Of a stretch of 64,000 nucleotides of DNA, positions 1 to 11,049 are shown piece by piece. The notes under the pieces were generated by a model that was given only the letters and a program-made list of their open reading frames with translations, did not search any database and was not told where the DNA came from. Source of the DNA: Roseateles_B sp041905785. GTDB lineage: Bacteria; Pseudomonadota; Gammaproteobacteria; Burkholderiales; Burkholderiaceae_C. Position 1 is the stretch's first letter. Every line of letters begins with the position of its first letter. A program made the translations under genes and the position numbers. Where the stretch lies: assembly GCA_041905785.1 (NCBI GenBank), contig JAYRKJ010000002.1, positions 248,001 through 312,000 on the forward strand. Reading direction: 5' to 3'.

Positions 1-1317
1 TCGCGCATGGTCAGCCTGCGCCCGCTGCTGTCCGAGTTCGGCCTGATGCACCGCCGCGTGCAGGTCGAGGTGGAGTGGTTCATCGCCCTGTCCGATGCCG
101 GTTTTGACGAGTTCAAGCCCCTGTCCGCCGGCGCCCGCGAGCTGCTGCGCGCGCTGGTGACGAACTTCGGCGAGGCCGATGCCCAGGCCATCAAGGACAT
201 CGAGAAGACCACCAACCACGACGTCAAGGCCGTGGAGTACTGGATCAAGTCGCGCTTCGAGGGCCACGCCGAACTGAAGGCCGCCGGCGAATTCGTGCAC
301 TTCGCCTGCACCAGCGAGGACATCAACAACACGAGCCACGGCCTGATGCTCAAGGCCGCCCGCCAGGACGTGATCCTGCCGACGCTGGACCGCATCATCG
401 CGAAGCTCACCGGCATGGCCCACACCCTGGCCGCCGTGCCCATGCTCTCGCGCACCCATGGCCAGACCGCCAGCCCCACCACCGTGGGCAAGGAGATCGC
501 CAACGTCGTGGCCCGCCTGCGCAATGCCCGCGCCCGCATCGCTGACGTCAAGCTGCTGGCCAAGATGAACGGCGCCGTGGGCAACTACAACGCCCACCTC
601 AGCGCCTGGCCCGCCTTCGACTGGGAGGCCTTCAGCCAGCGCGTGATCGAGCAGCAGCTGGGCCTCACCTTCAACCCCTACACCATCCAGATCGAGCCGC
701 ACGACTACATGGCCGAGCTGTTCGATGCCGTGACCCGCGCCAACACCATCCTGATCGACTGGTCGCGCGACGTCTGGGGCTATGTCTCCCTGGGCTACTT
801 CAAGCAGGCGACCCGGGCCGGCGAGATCGGGTCCTCGACCATGCCGCACAAAGTCAACCCCATCGACTTCGAGAACGCCGAGGGCAATTTCGGCTTGGCC
901 AACGCCGTGCTGACCCACCTGAGCCAGAAGCTGCCCATCAGCCGCTGGCAGCGCGACCTGACCGACTCCACCGTTCTGCGCAATATGGGCGTGGGCCTGG
1001 GCTACGCGCTGCTGGGCTACGACTCCCTGCTCAAGGGCCTGGACAAGCTGGAGATCAATGAGGCCGCGCTGGCCGCCGACCTCGATGCCGCCTGGGAAGT
1101 GCTGGCCGAGCCCATCCAGACCGTGATGCGCCGCTACGCCCTGCCCAACCCCTACGAGCGCCTGAAGGAGCTGACCCGCGGCAAGGCCATCACCCGCGAG
1201 TCCATCCAGGACTTCATCCGCGGCCTGGAGCTGCCCGAGGCCGAGAAGGCCCGCCTGCTCGCGCTGACGCCGGGCGGCTACACCGGCACGGCCGAGTCCC
1301 TGGCCCGCCGCATCTGA
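1..1317 (+). CDS. purB: Adenylosuccinate lyase (5' end outside window)
   Basis: Adenylosuccinate lyase makes AMP and AICAR from their succinyl precursors in purine synthesis. The frame is open from base 1 and the visible residues begin SRMVSLRPLLSEFG, which matches the family just after its N-terminal DGRY motif, so only about 20 residues are missing and the ATG at 7 is internal. The fumarase/ASL signature SSTMPHKVNP lies near nt 835-858. Earlier family motifs TSEDINN and SRTHGQTASPTT are intact, so the active site looks complete. The gene ends TGA at 1317. The next gene starts 31 nt later on the same strand and may be co-transcribed. The assignment is secure; only the true start is unseen. 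Confidence 0.96.
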   Translation, partial: SRMVSLRPLLSEFGLMHRRVQVEVEWFIALSDAGFDEFKPLSAGARELLRALVTNFGEADAQAIKDIEKTTNHDVKAVEYWIKSRFEGHAELKAAGEFVHFACTSEDINNTSHGLMLKAARQDVILPTLDRIIAKLTGMAHTLAAVPMLSRTHGQTASPTTVGKEIANVVARLRNARARIADVKLLAKMNGAVGNYNAHLSAWPAFDWEAFSQRVIEQQLGLTFNPYTIQIEPHDYMAELFDAVTRANTILIDWSRDVWGYVSLGYFKQATRAGEIGSSTMPHKVNPIDFENAEGNFGLANAVLTHLSQKLPISRWQRDLTDSTVLRNMGVGLGYALLGYDSLLKGLDKLEINEAALAADLDAAWEVLAEPIQTVMRRYALPNPYERLKELTRGKAITRESIQDFIRGLELPEAEKARLLALTPGGYTGTAESLARRI

Positions 1318-1348
1318 TCGTCCCGGGGGCTGGCCAGAAGCTCACGGC

Positions 1349-2548
1349 ATGAGCCACCCCGCCGAAGCCCGTCCCCGCTTCGCCACCCTGCGCCGCATCC
1401 CGGGCGGCATCTGGGTGCTGGGCTTCGTCAGCCTGCTGATGGACATCTCCTCGGAGATGATCCACAGCCTGCTGCCCCTGTTCATGGTGGGCAGCCTGGG
1501 CCTGAGCGCCACGGTCGTGGGCCTGGTCGAGGGCGCGGCCGAGGCCACGGCGCTGATCGTCAAGATCTTCTCCGGCATGCTCAGCGACCACTGGGGCCGG
1601 CGCAAGCCCCTGGCCCTGCTGGGCTACGGGCTGGGCGCATTGAGCAAGCCGCTCTTTGCGCTGGCACCCGGCGCGGGCCTGCTGATCACCGCCCGGCTCA
1701 GCGACCGCATCGGCAAGGGCCTGCGCGGCGCCCCGCGCGATGCCCTGGTGGCCGACATCACGCCGCCCGAACTGCGGGGGGCGGCCTTCGGTCTGCGCCA
1801 GTCGCTGGACACCGTCGGCGCCTTCCTCGGCCCGCTGCTGGCCGCAGCGCTGATGCTGCTGTGGGCCGGCGATTTCCGCGCCGTGTTCTGGGTCGCCAGC
1901 GTGCCGGCCGTGGCCTGCGTGCTGCTGCTGGCTGTGGGTGTGCGGGAGCCGGCACCGCCGCCGGCCGCGCATCGCCCCAATCCCCTGAGCCGCGCGCAGC
2001 TGGCGCTGCTCGGGCCGGCCTTCTGGTGGGTGGCGGGCCTGGGCGCGCTGTTCACGCTGGCGCGCTTCAGCGAGGCCTTCCTGGTGCTGCGCGCCCAGCA
2101 GCAGGGCATCCCGCTGGCCCTGGTGCCCCTGGTGATGGTGGCGATGAATCTGGTGTACGCGACCTGCGCCTATCCCTTCGGCAAGCTGGCCGACCGCCTG
2201 CCCGCCACGCGCCTGCTGGCGGGCAGCCTGCTGGTGCTGCTGGCCGCGCAGGCCCTGCTGGGCTGGGCCCAGGGTTGGGCGTGGGTGGTCGCCGGCGTGG
2301 CCTTGTGGGGCGTGCACCTGGGCATGAGCCAGGGCCTGCTGGCGGCCCTGGTGGCCGAGGTGGCGCCGGCCGCGCTGCGCGGCACGGCCTATGGCTTCTT
2401 CAACCTCTTCAGCGGCCTGGCCATGCTGGTGTCGGGCGGCCTGGCCGGCTGGCTGTGGGATGGCCTGGGCCCTGGCAGCACCTTCGCCATGGGCGGGCTG
2501 TGCAGCCTGCTGGCCCTGGGCGCGCTGGGCTTGCGTCCCCGCAGCTGA
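1349..2548 (+). CDS. Major facilitator superfamily transporter
   Basis: A 399-residue inner-membrane transporter of the MFS type with about 12 hydrophobic segments. The loop between TM2 and TM3 carries the MFS signature as GMLSDHWGRRKPL (about residues 71-83), and the second half has the related GKLADRLPATR. The substrate cannot be told from sequence; related Burkholderiales proteins are annotated only as MFS transporters, often as putative drug exporters. The ATG at 1349 follows purB by 31 nt. The gene ends 6 nt before the stop codon of the convergent YciI-domain gene, with no room for a separate terminator between them. Confidence 0.85.
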   Translation: MSHPAEARPRFATLRRIPGGIWVLGFVSLLMDISSEMIHSLLPLFMVGSLGLSATVVGLVEGAAEATALIVKIFSGMLSDHWGRRKPLALLGYGLGALSKPLFALAPGAGLLITARLSDRIGKGLRGAPRDALVADITPPELRGAAFGLRQSLDTVGAFLGPLLAAALMLLWAGDFRAVFWVASVPAVACVLLLAVGVREPAPPPAAHRPNPLSRAQLALLGPAFWWVAGLGALFTLARFSEAFLVLRAQQQGIPLALVPLVMVAMNLVYATCAYPFGKLADRLPATRLLAGSLLVLLAAQALLGWAQGWAWVVAGVALWGVHLGMSQGLLAALVAEVAPAALRGTAYGFFNLFSGLAMLVSGGLAGWLWDGLGPGSTFAMGGLCSLLALGALGLRPRS

Positions 2549-2554
2549 AAGGCC

Positions 2555-3265
2555 TCAGCGCACCACGCCATCCGCGAACCACTGGCCCCAGACGGCTGCC
2601 TGCAGGCGCTCGTCCGCGCGGCCGGGCAGGCGTGTGAGGGCCGCCTGCAACGGGGCTTCGTCAGTGCCCGCCCGGAACAGCACATGGTCGATGGGGCCGG
2701 ACTCCATCGCATACCAGGCGCCCAGCGTGCTGTCATCGACCAGGGCCTGCAGCGCGGCGTCGAGCTGCTGTCGCTCCTCGGGCCGCAGCGCTGCGGCGCC
2801 GGACAGCATCACGATGCGGTTCTCGACGATCTTCTGCAGGTTCAGGCCGGTGGTGTTCAGGGCCTTCTTCACCACGCAGGGCTGAGCATTGAGCGTCATG
2901 TGGCCGAGGGCCACGTACTCGTCTTCGTCGAAGTAGCGGCGCAGGGTGGCCAGATCAGGCGCCCGCACTACGACGATGCCGCGCTTGAGCTGCGAAGGGT
3001 CGCGCATGGGCCCGGCGGCAAAGAGCTTGCCTTGGGCGAAGAGGCGCTCGAAGTTGGCGATGTGGCCCTTTTGCATGGCCATCACGCGCTCCTTGTCCGG
3101 CGGCGTGGGAAGGCCGCGTTCCAGGAAGACGAACCAGTCACGGCCGGGCACCGGCAGCGGGGCCGAGGCCGCGGCGGGGGCCTGAGGCTCGTCAGCCCGA
3201 GCGCCGGCCATGCCGATAGAAGCGCCGAGGCCGGCAAGCCATTGCAGCAGAGGGCGTCTTTGCAT
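2555..3265 (-). CDS. Exported YciI-domain protein
   Basis: A 236-residue protein. An N-terminal signal peptide (residues 1-24, ending AGARA) predicts export. Residues about 43-135 match the YciI fold: WFVFLERG at the start, then H-I-A-N-F-E-R-L, GKLFAAGPM and GHMTLNAQPC. YciI proteins are small ferredoxin-like proteins of poorly known function, usually cytoplasmic, so an exported version with a further 100-residue tail (about 140-236) is unusual. The tail resembles no family I recognise. The start was chosen at the ATG preceding the signal peptide; the frame stays open much further upstream but without sensible protein. The gene lies 50 nt downstream of the RstB-like kinase gene on the same strand, so it may be part of that operon. 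Confidence 0.75.
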   Translation of the reverse strand: MQRRPLLQWLAGLGASIGMAGARADEPQAPAAASAPLPVPGRDWFVFLERGLPTPPDKERVMAMQKGHIANFERLFAQGKLFAAGPMRDPSQLKRGIVVVRAPDLATLRRYFDEDEYVALGHMTLNAQPCVVKKALNTTGLNLQKIVENRIVMLSGAAALRPEERQQLDAALQALVDDSTLGAWYAMESGPIDHVLFRAGTDEAPLQAALTRLPGRADERLQAAVWGQWFADGVVR

Positions 3266-3315
3266 GAAGGACTCCTGAGGGCAAAGTGGCGAGGCTGGCG
3301 AGCATAGCCCGCGGC

Positions 3316-4662
3316 TCAGCGCCCTGGGGGTGTTTGCTGGGGCCAGTGAATCAGCAGCCGCGCGCCGCCCAACTCGGGCGCGCGCTGCATCAGGGCCTCG
3401 CCCCCGTGGCTCTCGACCACATGGCGCACGATGGCCAGGCCCAGACCGAAGCCGCGCGAGCGGCGGTGGCGCTCCAGGCGTTTGAAGGGCGTGAAGACCA
3501 GCTCGCGCAAGGCCTCGGGCACGCCTTCGCCGTCGTCGTCGATGGCCAGCCAGATCTGCCCCTGGTCCAGCCAGGCCTGCAGGCAGATGCGCGAGCGGGC
3601 ATGGCGGGCCGCGTTGCGCAAGCCGTTGCGCAGGGCGTAGGGCAGGATCTGCGCATCGAAGGGCAAGGGCTCGGCGGGCAGCTTCAGCTGCAGGCTCAGG
3701 GCCTTGCCGTCCAGCAGCGGGCGCAGGCTGTCGGACTCGCGGTTCAGCAGCTCGCTCAGGTCGCCGGGCTCGGGCTTGGCGCTCAGCGCGCCGGTGTCCA
3801 GGCGGGCCAGCATCAGGCTGGCGTCGATCAGGCCTTCCAGCTCCTCGATGTCGCGCTCGCAGGCCTGGACCTTGGCTTCGCGCCGCGCGGCGTCGTCTTC
3901 GTCGATCAGCGCGTCGATGGCGAAGCGCAGCCGGGCCAGCGGGGTGCGCAGCTCGTGCGAGACCGCGCCGGTCAGCTCGCGCTGGCTGGCCAGGGCGGCG
4001 GCCAGGCGCTGCAGCGTGGAGCGGATGGCATGCGCCAGCGGCGCGAAGAGCCGGCTGCGCGGCCGGGGCAGGGGGGTGTCGAAGTGGCCGGCGCTGATCT
4101 GGTCGGCCGCGGCCTGCAGTTCGCGGAAGTCGCGCCAGACCGGGCGCAGCAGCCACCAGGCCAGGCCCATCACGGCGAAGGCCAGCGCCAGCGCCGTGAA
4201 GAGCTGCAGCCACAGCTCGCGCGGCGGCTGCCAGGTCTTGCCGGGCTGCCAGTCGGCGTTGAGCGGGCCCAGCTGCAGCACGGCATCGCCTTGTGCGTCC
4301 AGCCGGGCATAGACGCGGCGGTTGATGCCCGCCACCACCAGCTCGCCGCGCAGCAGCTGCTCCTGGCGCGCGCCGCTCAGATCCTGCATGCGCACCAGGC
4401 TCACGGGGTAGGCAAAGGTGCGGTCCAGCTGCCGGACGCGCGCCTCGCGCGCCTTGTGGTCCAGCGGCCTCAGCTCGTTGACCAGCACGTCCACCGTGCC
4501 GCGCATGAAGCGCCGGACATAGTCCTCGGTGAACTGTTCCACGGCTACCGCGACCAGGCCCTGGGCCAGCAGCATCAGCGTCAGCATCGCCAGGCCCATG
4601 CCCAGCGCGATGCGCGCCAGGGGCGAGGGCTTGAAGCGGGGCAGGTGCAGCCAGCGGGGCAC
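3316..4662 (-). CDS. Sensor histidine kinase, RstB-like
   Basis: Membrane histidine kinase paired with the regulator just upstream. One hydrophobic segment lies near the N-terminus (ALGMGLAMLTLMLLAQG), then a periplasmic domain of about 110 residues, a second segment (LFTALALAFAVMGLAWWLL), HAMP, the H-box SHELRTPLARLRFAID, and an ATPase domain with N-box LRNGLRNAARHA and G-boxes DDDGEGVP and GFGLGLAIV. The periplasmic LRGELVVAG and the end ELGGARLLIHWP resemble E. coli RstB from memory. The regulator ends at 4667; the GTG at 4662 is the closest downstream start and gives 448 residues. A TTG at 4677 with an AAGG upstream is the alternative. The signal sensed is unknown. Confidence 0.85.
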   Translation of the reverse strand: MPRWLHLPRFKPSPLARIALGMGLAMLTLMLLAQGLVAVAVEQFTEDYVRRFMRGTVDVLVNELRPLDHKAREARVRQLDRTFAYPVSLVRMQDLSGARQEQLLRGELVVAGINRRVYARLDAQGDAVLQLGPLNADWQPGKTWQPPRELWLQLFTALALAFAVMGLAWWLLRPVWRDFRELQAAADQISAGHFDTPLPRPRSRLFAPLAHAIRSTLQRLAAALASQRELTGAVSHELRTPLARLRFAIDALIDEDDAARREAKVQACERDIEELEGLIDASLMLARLDTGALSAKPEPGDLSELLNRESDSLRPLLDGKALSLQLKLPAEPLPFDAQILPYALRNGLRNAARHARSRICLQAWLDQGQIWLAIDDDGEGVPEALRELVFTPFKRLERHRRSRGFGLGLAIVRHVVESHGGEALMQRAPELGGARLLIHWPQQTPPGR

Positions 4663-4666
4663 GGCG

Positions 4667-5380
4667 TCAGGGGACAAAAAGATAGCCTTGCCCGCGCACT
4701 GTCTTGATGCGTTCGGGCGAATGGGCGTCGTCGCCCAGCTTCTTGCGCAGGCGCGAGACGCGGGCGTCGATGGCGCGGTCCAGGCCGTCGAACTCCAGGC
4801 CGCGCAGGCCCTGCATGATGTCCTCGCGCGAGACCACCTGGCCGGCACGCCGCGCCAGGAAGAGCAACAGTTCGTACTCGGCGGTGGTCAGCTCCACGGC
4901 CTCGCCCTTGACGCGCAGCTCGCGGGCCGCGGGGCGGATCTGCACCGGGCCGAAGTTCATCTCGTCCACCGGCTCGGCCGCCGTCTCCTGCGGTGCGCCC
5001 GGCGCATCGCGGCGCAGCAGGGCCTTGAGCCGGGCCAGCAGCACGCGCGGCGCCACCGGCTTGGCGATGTAGTCGTCGGCCCCGCCCTCCAAACCCAGCA
5101 CCTGGTCGATGTCGTCATCGCGGGCGGTCAGCATCACGATGCGGCCCTTGAAGTCGCGGCGCACGTCGCGCAGCACGTCGAAGCCGTCCTTGCCCGGCAG
5201 GTGGCCGTCCAGCAGCACCACGTCAAAGGCCTGGGCGCGCATGCGGGCCTCGCCCTCGGCGCCGTCGCTGCAGCATTCGACCACGTAGCCGGCCTTGCGC
5301 AGGGCCTCGGCCACCAGCTCGGCCAGGCGGGCGTCGTCTTCTACGAGGAGGATGCGTGCGGGGTCCATGGCGGGGTCCAT
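4667..5380 (-). CDS. OmpR-family response regulator, RstA-like
   Basis: A 237-residue transcriptional regulator. The receiver domain starts DPARILLVEDDARL; the phospho-acceptor is the Asp in VVLLDGHLPGKDG, with T in MLTARDDD and K in YIAKPVAP. The C-terminal OmpR-type winged helix contains VELTTAEYELLLFLA, the recognition-helix region DRAIDARVSRLRKKL and the wing IKTVRGQGYLF. Two in-frame ATGs exist (5380 and 5368); 5380 has a weak AAGG ahead of it. The partner kinase gene follows directly (4-nt gap to the chosen GTG), so the two are almost certainly one operon. Target genes cannot be inferred, but the exported YciI gene downstream is a candidate. Confidence 0.9.
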   Translation of the reverse strand: MDPAMDPARILLVEDDARLAELVAEALRKAGYVVECCSDGAEGEARMRAQAFDVVLLDGHLPGKDGFDVLRDVRRDFKGRIVMLTARDDDIDQVLGLEGGADDYIAKPVAPRVLLARLKALLRRDAPGAPQETAAEPVDEMNFGPVQIRPAARELRVKGEAVELTTAEYELLLFLARRAGQVVSREDIMQGLRGLEFDGLDRAIDARVSRLRKKLGDDAHSPERIKTVRGQGYLFVP

Positions 5381-5454
5381 GCCTTGGGCGGTCGATGAAG
5401 GCGCAGTGTATGCAAGCGGACCTGCGGGGCCGAAAGACAGGCCCGCACAGGTCT

Positions 5455-6828
<1,374 letters not shown>

Positions 6829-6838
6829 GGCGGCATTG

Positions 6839-8695
6839 TCAGGCCTGCGCAGGCCCTTGCGGCGCGTCGGCGGCGGGCAAGCTCAGCACGAATTCCGCAC
6901 CGCCTTGCGGGTGGTTGCGTGCCTCCAGCTCGCCGCCGCCTTCGCGGGCGATGTCGCGCGAGATCGCCAGGCCCAGCCCCAGGCCCACGCCCTGCTCCTT
7001 GGTGGTGAAGAAGGGCTCGAACAGGCGCTGCAGCGCTTCCTCGCTCAGACCCGGGCCGCTGTCGCGCACCAGGATCAAGACCTGACCCTGCGACTGCGCC
7101 GCCCCGATCCAGACCTGCCGCTCCTGCGCGTTTTCCTGGTCCTGCACCGCGTCCAGGGCGTTGCCGATGAGGTTCAGCAGCACCTGCTCCAGGCGGTTGG
7201 GGTCGAAGAAGGCGAAGACCTGGCCGGGCTGGACCTCGCGCTGCAGCCGGACCTGCAGCTGGCGCATGCGCTGGTCGTGCAGGAAGAGTGCGTTGGCCAC
7301 GCTCTGCGCCACGTCGCAGCGCTGCGGCCGGGCCTGGCTCTTGCGGGCGAAGCCCTTGAGCGGCTGGATGATTTGGCCCATCTGGTCCGCCAGCCGGGTC
7401 AGGATTTCCAGATTGCCCTGCACCGAGCGCAGGTCCTGGCGGCGCATGAACTCCAGCGCATTGCCGGCCAGGGTGCGGATGGCGCCCAGGGGCTGGGCCA
7501 GCTCATGCGTGATGCCGGTGGCCAACTGGCCCAGGGCGGCCATCTTGCCGGCATGCACCAGCTCATCCTGGGCCTGGCGCAAGGTGGCCTCGGCCTGCTG
7601 CCGTTCGGTGACCTCCTGGGCCAGCAGGGCATTGGCCTCGGACAGGGCCTGGGTGCGGCGCGCCACCTGCTCCTCCAGCTCGGCATGGGCCTCCAGCTTC
7701 TGGCGCACGATGCGGCGGCGCTGCAGCAGGATCAGCGCGCTGAGCAGCACCACGCCCAGGCCCAGGCTGACCAGCAGGCCATGGGTGCTGGCCTGCTGGC
7801 GCACCGGCCGCAGGTCGATGAACATCATCAGCCGCCAGTCCATGCCATTGAGCGTGCGGCCCATCACCAGCATGGTCCGGCTGGCCAGCCGCGGCGCCGA
7901 CGCCGCGCCGGCGAGCCCATGCGGCAGCACGCCTTCGACCACCTGGCTGTCCTCGTCCACCCGCAGGTCCACTTGCAGGGGGAAGCGCGGCAGGGCCTGT
8001 GCGGCATAGAGGCGGGAGAGCTGCAGGTCCACGCGCTGGTCCACGCTCAGCTCGGCCAGGCTGGTGTAGCGCCAGGCGGGTTCGGAGGAGAGGATGACGA
8101 TCTGGTTGGAGTCCGCCAGCAAGGCCGGCGAGCCCAGCGTGGCCCAGGCATCGTTGATGGGGTCCAGCTTGATCTTGATGGCGGCCACGCCCACCACTCG
8201 GGCGCCGTCGTGGATGGGATGGGAGACGTAGTAGCCCGGCCGCCCATCGCGCGTGCCGATGGCGAAATGCCGGCCCACGCGGCCGGCCAGCGCTTCGAGG
8301 AAGTAGGGGCGGAAGGAGAGGTCTTCGCCCAGCAGTTCGGCTTCGCTGGCGGCCAGCACCAAGCCCTGCTGGTTCTGCACAAACAGCTCCAGGCTGCCCA
8401 GGTGGGCATTGAGTCGGCGCAGGTAAAGGTTGGCCGCCTCGGCGCGTGCGGCGGACTGCGGCTCGCGCAGCAGGGCCTGCACCTCGGGGCTGAGCTGCAG
8501 CGTGGCGGGAATGGATTCCTGGCGCTTGATCACCCCCTCCGCCGCGGCGGCGAAGAGTTCCAGCTGGTGGTTGGACTCGCGCCGAAGCACTTCAGTGCCC
8601 TGGCGCAGGCTGGCGGTGTAGGCCAGCCAGCCCGCGCCGCCGACCAGCAGCGCCGCGGCCAGCGAGCCGAGCAGGATGCGCAGACCTCTTTTCAT
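6839..8695 (-). CDS. Sensor histidine kinase (DctB/AauS class)
   Basis: A 618-residue membrane sensor. TM1 lies at about residues 7-29, a periplasmic Cache-type domain of about 270 residues follows (GYYVSHPIHDGARVVGV is the typical ligand-pocket stretch), then TM2 (VSLGLGVVLLSALILL), a coiled-coil linker rich in E/Q/A, the H-box GITHELAQPLGAIR with H397, and an ATPase domain with N-box NLIGNALDAV, G1 DSGPGLS, F-box LFEPFFTTK and G2 GLGLGLAIS. This layout is that of DctB, the C4-dicarboxylate sensor, and of AauS, the acidic amino acid sensor next to aat transport genes in Pseudomonas. Position downstream of a Glu/Asp importer favours AauS. The start is the ATG ahead of TM1; a 143-nt gap with a repeat separates it from gltL. 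Confidence 0.92.
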   Translation of the reverse strand: MKRGLRILLGSLAAALLVGGAGWLAYTASLRQGTEVLRRESNHQLELFAAAAEGVIKRQESIPATLQLSPEVQALLREPQSAARAEAANLYLRRLNAHLGSLELFVQNQQGLVLAASEAELLGEDLSFRPYFLEALAGRVGRHFAIGTRDGRPGYYVSHPIHDGARVVGVAAIKIKLDPINDAWATLGSPALLADSNQIVILSSEPAWRYTSLAELSVDQRVDLQLSRLYAAQALPRFPLQVDLRVDEDSQVVEGVLPHGLAGAASAPRLASRTMLVMGRTLNGMDWRLMMFIDLRPVRQQASTHGLLVSLGLGVVLLSALILLQRRRIVRQKLEAHAELEEQVARRTQALSEANALLAQEVTERQQAEATLRQAQDELVHAGKMAALGQLATGITHELAQPLGAIRTLAGNALEFMRRQDLRSVQGNLEILTRLADQMGQIIQPLKGFARKSQARPQRCDVAQSVANALFLHDQRMRQLQVRLQREVQPGQVFAFFDPNRLEQVLLNLIGNALDAVQDQENAQERQVWIGAAQSQGQVLILVRDSGPGLSEEALQRLFEPFFTTKEQGVGLGLGLAISRDIAREGGGELEARNHPQGGAEFVLSLPAADAPQGPAQA

Positions 8696-8775
8696 GCGAA
8701 TACCAGCGCGCTCAGTGATCCGGGGTGTGCGGAGCGTAGCAACCGGAGGTTGCCAGCTCCACAGGCACGGCGTGC

Positions 8776-8838
8776 GCGGATCCGGCTCTGCCGGTCCGTC
8801 GCATGCGCCCCCTGGGGGCTCGCGAAGCGAGTAGGGGG

Positions 8839-8846
<8 letters not shown>
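8776..8846 (-). repeat. C-rich gene-end repeat, copy 1
   Basis: A 71-nt structured element abutting the gltL stop codon. On the minus strand it reads stop-TTGACCCCCTAC, a small stem, then GCCCCCAGGGGGC and a GGC/GCC stem. It aligns along its whole length with 57721-57794, sharing GCGGA-CCGGCT-GCCGG, the CCCCCT/GGGGGC stem, TAGGGGGT and TCAAT. It has no T-run, so it is not a classical terminator, but its position at a 3' gene end fits a REP-like mRNA-end element. Confidence 0.7.
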
Positions 8847-9573
<727 letters not shown>

Positions 9574-9582
9574 GAGGCCACC

Positions 9583-10245
9583 TCAGCGGATGATTTGGAT
9601 GCGACGCTGCAGCCGGCGCACGAGCATGGAGAGGCTGAAGCAGATCACGAAATAGAGGCCCGCGGCCAGCAGATAGGTTTCCACCGGGCGGTTGAAGTTG
9701 CGGCCGGCCACCTCGAAGCCCTTGAGCAGGTCGTAGGCGCCGATGGCGTAGACCAGCGAGGTGTCCTGGAAGAGGATGATGGTCTGCGTCAGCAGCACCG
9801 GCAGCATGTTGCGGAAGGCCTGGGGCAGGACTACCAGGCTCATGGCCTGGCGGTAGTTCATGCCCAGGGCAAACGCCGCGTGGGTCTGGCCCTTGGGCAC
9901 GCTCTGCACGCCGGCGCGCATGATCTCGGCGTAGTAGGCCGCCTCGAAGAGCGTGAAGGTGATGAAGGCCGAGAGCTCCGCGCTGATGGGCCCCGTGAGC
10001 AGGGGCACCAGCAGGAAGAACCACAGGATCACCATCACCAGCGGGATGGAGCGCAGCAGGTTCACGTAGGCCGCGGCCGGGGCCGAGAGCCAGCGGTGGC
10101 TGGACAGCCGCATCAGCGCCAGCACCGTGCCCAGGAAGATGCCGCCCACCATGGCCACCAGGGTCAGCTGGATGGAGAAGAGGAAGCCCTTGGCGATGAA
10201 GGCGCGCAGGAACTCCAGCGTCAGGAAGGAGAAGTCGAGATTCAT
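9583..10245 (-). CDS. gltK: Glutamate/aspartate ABC transporter permease
   Basis: A 220-residue inner-membrane permease of the HisM/GltK family. The family features YVNLLRSIPLVMVILWFF, FTLFEAAYYAEIMRAGVQS, the EAA-loop region GQTHAAFALGMNYRQAM, VLPQAFRNMLP and LFQDTSLVYAIG are all present and resemble E. coli GltK closely. It forms the translocation channel together with GltJ. The start overlaps the end of gltJ by 4 nt (ATGA), which indicates translational coupling, and matches the usual gltJ-gltK-gltL order. Confidence 0.95.
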   Translation of the reverse strand: MNLDFSFLTLEFLRAFIAKGFLFSIQLTLVAMVGGIFLGTVLALMRLSSHRWLSAPAAAYVNLLRSIPLVMVILWFFLLVPLLTGPISAELSAFITFTLFEAAYYAEIMRAGVQSVPKGQTHAAFALGMNYRQAMSLVVLPQAFRNMLPVLLTQTIILFQDTSLVYAIGAYDLLKGFEVAGRNFNRPVETYLLAAGLYFVICFSLSMLVRRLQRRIQIIR

Positions 10246-10988
10246 TTGTTCACCCCGCCGGCAAGACCTGGCACCCGCACCCAGCGTTCGATCAGGGCGG
10301 CGAACAGGTAGACCGCGAAGGCGGAAAGGAAGTAGAGCAGGGTCACCATGGCATAGACCTCGGTGGGACGCGAGGTTTCCTCACCGACCTGGCGCGCGAA
10401 CTGCGTCAGCTCCAGCACTGAGAGCGCAAAGGCCACCGAGCTGTTCTTGACGATGCTCATGGCCTCGCTGGTCAGGGGCGGGACGATGATGCGCAGCGCC
10501 ACCGGCAGCAGCACGTAGCGGTAGGTCTGGATCAGCGTCAGGCCCAGGGCCAGACCGGCGGCGCGCTGGCCGCGCGGCAGGCTCTGGATGCCGGCCTTCA
10601 CCTGCTCGGAGATCCGCGCGGAGGTGAAGAAGCCCAGGCCGATGGCCGCGATCAGGAAGCTGGGCAGGCCCTTCATCGGCTGGATGAACTCCGGGAGCAC
10701 GAAGAACCAGAGGAAGAGCTGCACGATCAGCGGGATGTTGCGGAACAGCTCGGTCCAGGCCTCGCCCAGGAAGGCGAGCTTGCGGTTCGGGCCGGTGCGC
10801 AGCACCCCCATCAGCGAGCCCAGCAGCAGGGCGATGACGAGGCCGATGGCCGAGACGGCCAGCGTCCAGCCCCAGGCCGAGAGCAGCCAGTCCAGATAGG
10901 TCTGGGTGCCGGGCTGGCGGAAGCAGCCCTCGACGACCGTCCCCTCGACGGTGTCCTTGCACCAGAGTTCCTGCCATTCGAATGTCAT
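10242..10988 (-). CDS. gltJ: Glutamate/aspartate ABC transporter permease
   Basis: A 248-residue permease of the GltJ/AatQ type. The long hydrophilic N-terminus (residues 1-30, with CF-QPGT) before the first membrane segment is typical of GltJ. Further motifs are WTELFRNIPLIVQLFLWFFVLPE, ISEQVKAGIQSLPRGQRAA, the EAA loop GLALGLTLIQTYRYVLLPVA and IVKNSSVAFALSVLELT. It pairs with GltK. An AAAGGA precedes the ATG by 4 nt. The 61-nt gap to the binding-protein gene contains a hairpin-forming copy of a short dispersed repeat (11003-11025), which could set the usual excess of binding-protein mRNA over permease mRNA. Confidence 0.95.
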   Translation of the reverse strand: MTFEWQELWCKDTVEGTVVEGCFRQPGTQTYLDWLLSAWGWTLAVSAIGLVIALLLGSLMGVLRTGPNRKLAFLGEAWTELFRNIPLIVQLFLWFFVLPEFIQPMKGLPSFLIAAIGLGFFTSARISEQVKAGIQSLPRGQRAAGLALGLTLIQTYRYVLLPVALRIIVPPLTSEAMSIVKNSSVAFALSVLELTQFARQVGEETSRPTEVYAMVTLLYFLSAFAVYLFAALIERWVRVPGLAGGVNK

Positions 10989-11002
10989 GGTGTCCTTTCT
11001 GC

Positions 11003-11025
11003 GGGGTCAGGTCTTGCCTGGCCCC
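11003..11025. repeat. Short dispersed repeat, hairpin-forming copy
   Basis: GGGGTCAGGTCTTGCCTGG recurs identically at 42904-42922. Here it can fold as GGGGTCAGG / CCTGGCCCC around TCTTG, with one G-U-type pair. It lies between the periplasmic binding-protein gene and the permease gene of one operon. Related GCAAGACCTG(A/G)CCC copies are at 50776 and 50804. Similar short repeats in Betaproteobacteria are REP-like elements moved by RAYT-type transposases, though no such gene is in this window. Confidence 0.55.
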
Positions 11026-11049
11026 GCGCCGCGACCGCGGCCGTGGCGC

